A stretch of DNA of 64,000 nt from contig NZ_BQXM01000010.1 of the NCBI RefSeq assembly GCF_022836495.1, positions 62,001 to 126,000 on the forward strand. Direction: 5' to 3'. This document shows, in pieces, positions 62,371 through 64,000 of this stretch (position 1 is the first letter of the stretch; each line of letters begins with the position of its first letter). A program made the position numbers and the translations under genes. This DNA comes from Desulforhabdus sp. TSK (GTDB taxonomy: Bacteria; Desulfobacterota; Syntrophobacteria; Syntrophobacterales; Syntrophobacteraceae). Below the pieces are notes generated by a model. The model had not been told where the DNA came from, did not search any database, and saw only the letters and a list, made by a program, of their open reading frames with translations.

Positions 62371-63087
62371 ATGGCGGTTTTGGAAGATTGGGAACAGCAC
62401 GGGAGTCCTTACCTTGCGGCGACTGCCGTCATGGATAAAGATCACCCTGCAGTGCGGGCATTTGCACAGGATATCGTTCAGGGAACGGAAGACCCCGTCG
62501 AGAAGGCGATAAAGCTCTACCTGGCGGTGCGCGATGGGATCCGCTATGATCCCTACTCGCCATTTCATCTTCCGCTTCATTACCAGGCCAGCTTCATCCT
62601 GAGTCGCAAGCGGGGATTTTGTATCCCCAAGGCTTCCCTTTTGTGTACTCTTGCCAGGGCATGCCATATTCCCTGCCGTCTTGGGTTTGCCACGGTGAAA
62701 AATCACCTCGCAACCCGCCAGCTTGTGGAATACCTGGGGAGTGACCTTTTCGTCTATCACGCCTTCGTGGAATTTTATCTGGAAGGCAGGTGGGTCAAGG
62801 CGACTCCCGCCTTCAATCGTGAGTTGTGCGAGCGCCATGGCGTGGCGCCTCTTGAATTCAACGGGCGTGAAGATTCATTGTTCCAGCCCTACAATGGGGC
62901 GCATGAAAAGTTCATGGAATACGTCGAAGAACTGGGCAGCTATGCGGACGTGCCTCTGGAGAATATCCTGTCGGCCTGGGAGGTCGCTTACGGTAGAGAG
63001 CGTCTTCGCAGTTGGGTTCAAGCACACGAGAATTCACCCGAGGGGCAGGGCAGGGACTTCGAAAAAGAGACTGTTCTCGATGACTGA
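62371..63087 (+). CDS. Transglutaminase-like protein
   Basis: 238 residues, no signal peptide. Catalytic Cys84 in RGFCIPKASLLCTLARA, His130 in YHAFVEFYLEGRW. The third residue, Asp in the usual Wx(x)xDPT, appears as Ala/Thr in WVKATPAF, so either a nearby residue substitutes (Asn149) or activity is altered. Members act as cysteine proteases or remain uncharacterised. 80 bp before the RmlD-like gene on the same strand. Confidence 0.85.
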   Translation: MAVLEDWEQHGSPYLAATAVMDKDHPAVRAFAQDIVQGTEDPVEKAIKLYLAVRDGIRYDPYSPFHLPLHYQASFILSRKRGFCIPKASLLCTLARACHIPCRLGFATVKNHLATRQLVEYLGSDLFVYHAFVEFYLEGRWVKATPAFNRELCERHGVAPLEFNGREDSLFQPYNGAHEKFMEYVEELGSYADVPLENILSAWEVAYGRERLRSWVQAHENSPEGQGRDFEKETVLDD

Positions 63088-63167
63088 GTAGTGGGCGAGG
63101 GCCGATTCCCTTTAGGTGCAACACATCAACCCACTGAAGGACCAAATAAAATTAAAGAAAATGCCTC

Positions 63168-64000
63168 ATGAAGCGCATGCTGTTGACGGGGGCCGGCGGA
63201 TTTTTGGGCTGGAACATTTGCCGGTTGGCCTCCAGGGAATGGGAAATTTACGGCACCGTTTTTTCTCACCGGATGGAAATCCCCGGTGTAAAGGTTTTTC
63301 CGGCGGATCTGCGGGACTCCGGAGCTCTTGCAAGGCTTATGGATGCCATTCAGCCCCATGCGGTGATCCATGCGGCAGCCATCAGCGACGTGAACTTTTG
63401 CCAGGAGCACCCTCTGGAGTCCCGAAGGGTCAATGTCGATGCCTCGGCAACCCTCGCCCGCCTCTGCGGCGAGAAAGACATTCCCTGCCTTTTCACCTCC
63501 TCGGACCTGGTTTTCGACGGAAGAAAGGCTCCCTATGGAGAAGACGATCCCGTCTCGCCCCTCAATGTCTATGGGGAGCAGAAGGTGCGGTCCGAGGAGG
63601 CAATGCTCAAAGGCTGCCCCCGCGCCATCATCTGCCGCATGCCCCTGATGTTTGGAGAGGCCGGCCCCGTCGCCAGGAGCTTCTTGCAGCCCATGGTGGA
63701 GGCCATGAAAAATGGGCGTCCCCTCCGGCTTTTCACCGATGAGCTCAGGACACCCCTCAGCGCTGACGATGCGGTCCGTGGACTGTTGCTGGCCCTCGCC
63801 CGTGCCGAGGGTATTCTCCATCTGGCGGGAACAGAGCGCATCTCACGCTACGATTTCGGCGTCCTGACCAGAGAAGTCTTTCGATTTTCCATGAAAGATG
63901 CTCCCCTCATCCCGTGTCTTCAGAAGGATGTCGATACACCTGCTCCGAGGCCGTCGGATGTTTCCCTAAAAATTTCCAAGGCCCTTCGTCTCGGGTTCAA
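63168..64000 (+). CDS. RmlD-like NAD(P)-dependent sugar reductase (3' end beyond window)
   Basis: 277 codons to the window edge, from ATG 63168 (weak ribosome site). Rossmann motif TGAGGFLGW, then DSGALARLMDAIQPHAVIHA, SSDLVFDGRKAPYGEDDP and the YGEQK catalytic Tyr/Lys (YxxxK). Resembles dTDP-4-dehydrorhamnose reductase, possibly MAT2B-like; the real substrate is unknown. Confidence 0.85.
   Translation, partial: MKRMLLTGAGGFLGWNICRLASREWEIYGTVFSHRMEIPGVKVFPADLRDSGALARLMDAIQPHAVIHAAAISDVNFCQEHPLESRRVNVDASATLARLCGEKDIPCLFTSSDLVFDGRKAPYGEDDPVSPLNVYGEQKVRSEEAMLKGCPRAIICRMPLMFGEAGPVARSFLQPMVEAMKNGRPLRLFTDELRTPLSADDAVRGLLLALARAEGILHLAGTERISRYDFGVLTREVFRFSMKDAPLIPCLQKDVDTPAPRPSDVSLKISKALRLGF

Overview
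The window is a chromosomal stretch from a strictly anaerobic, GC-rich Gram-negative bacterium. A deltaproteobacterium (Desulfobacterota), perhaps close to the Syntrophobacterales, fits best. This is inferred from gene content: class I hybrid-cluster proteins with an HcpR-type operator, CbiK, an hpnI/J/K hopanoid side-chain cluster, a MetF-like protein with a Cys-rich C-terminal domain, and the arrangement of the ribosomal protein operons. No database search was possible.

Layout. 1-6.2 kb: an HPP-family membrane protein (cut by the window edge) with a CBS protein, a hemerythrin protein, and two hybrid-cluster protein genes pointing away from a TetR regulator between them. 6.3-8 kb: a MetF-like protein. 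8-12.4 kb: a minus-strand hopanoid operon hpnJ-hpnK-(two 4-TM EamA proteins)-hpnI. 12.5-18.6 kb: mostly small secreted or membrane proteins of unknown function, an ATP-grasp enzyme, a candidate TusA-like selenoprotein read through an in-frame TGA, cbiK, and a 4Fe-4S protein of the epoxyqueuosine reductase type. 18.6-29.5 kb: housekeeping genes (RNase J, PlsC, SSB, TatA, a tetrapyrrole/cytochrome operon, a polyprenyl synthase flanked by two copies of a 105-bp palindromic repeat, RimO, a small Cys-rich protein). 29.5-61.7 kb: one continuous minus-strand block running, in transcription order, tRNA-Tyr, tRNA-Thr, tuf, rpmG, secE, nusG, rplKAJL, rpoBC, rpsLG, a second tuf, then the S10, spc and alpha operons to rplQ, closed by a bidirectional terminator. 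fusA is absent from its usual place between rpsG and tuf. 62.3-64 kb: a transglutaminase-like protein behind a good sigma-70-type promoter and a partial RmlD-like reductase cut by the window end.

The most notable item is at 15139-15441. Two short in-frame segments separated by one TGA join into a 100-residue TusA-like protein. The TGA falls directly after the cysteine that aligns with the TusA active-site Cys, and a short hairpin with a G in its loop begins 12 nt after the TGA, its apical loop 17 nt after it, as expected for a bacterial SECIS element. Other notable points are an HcpR-like site placed at about -41.5 from an inferred start site for hcp2, eight TTG start codons among core translation/transcription genes, hairpin-forming repeats inserted inside the S10 operon, and two small transporters embedded in the hopanoid operon.
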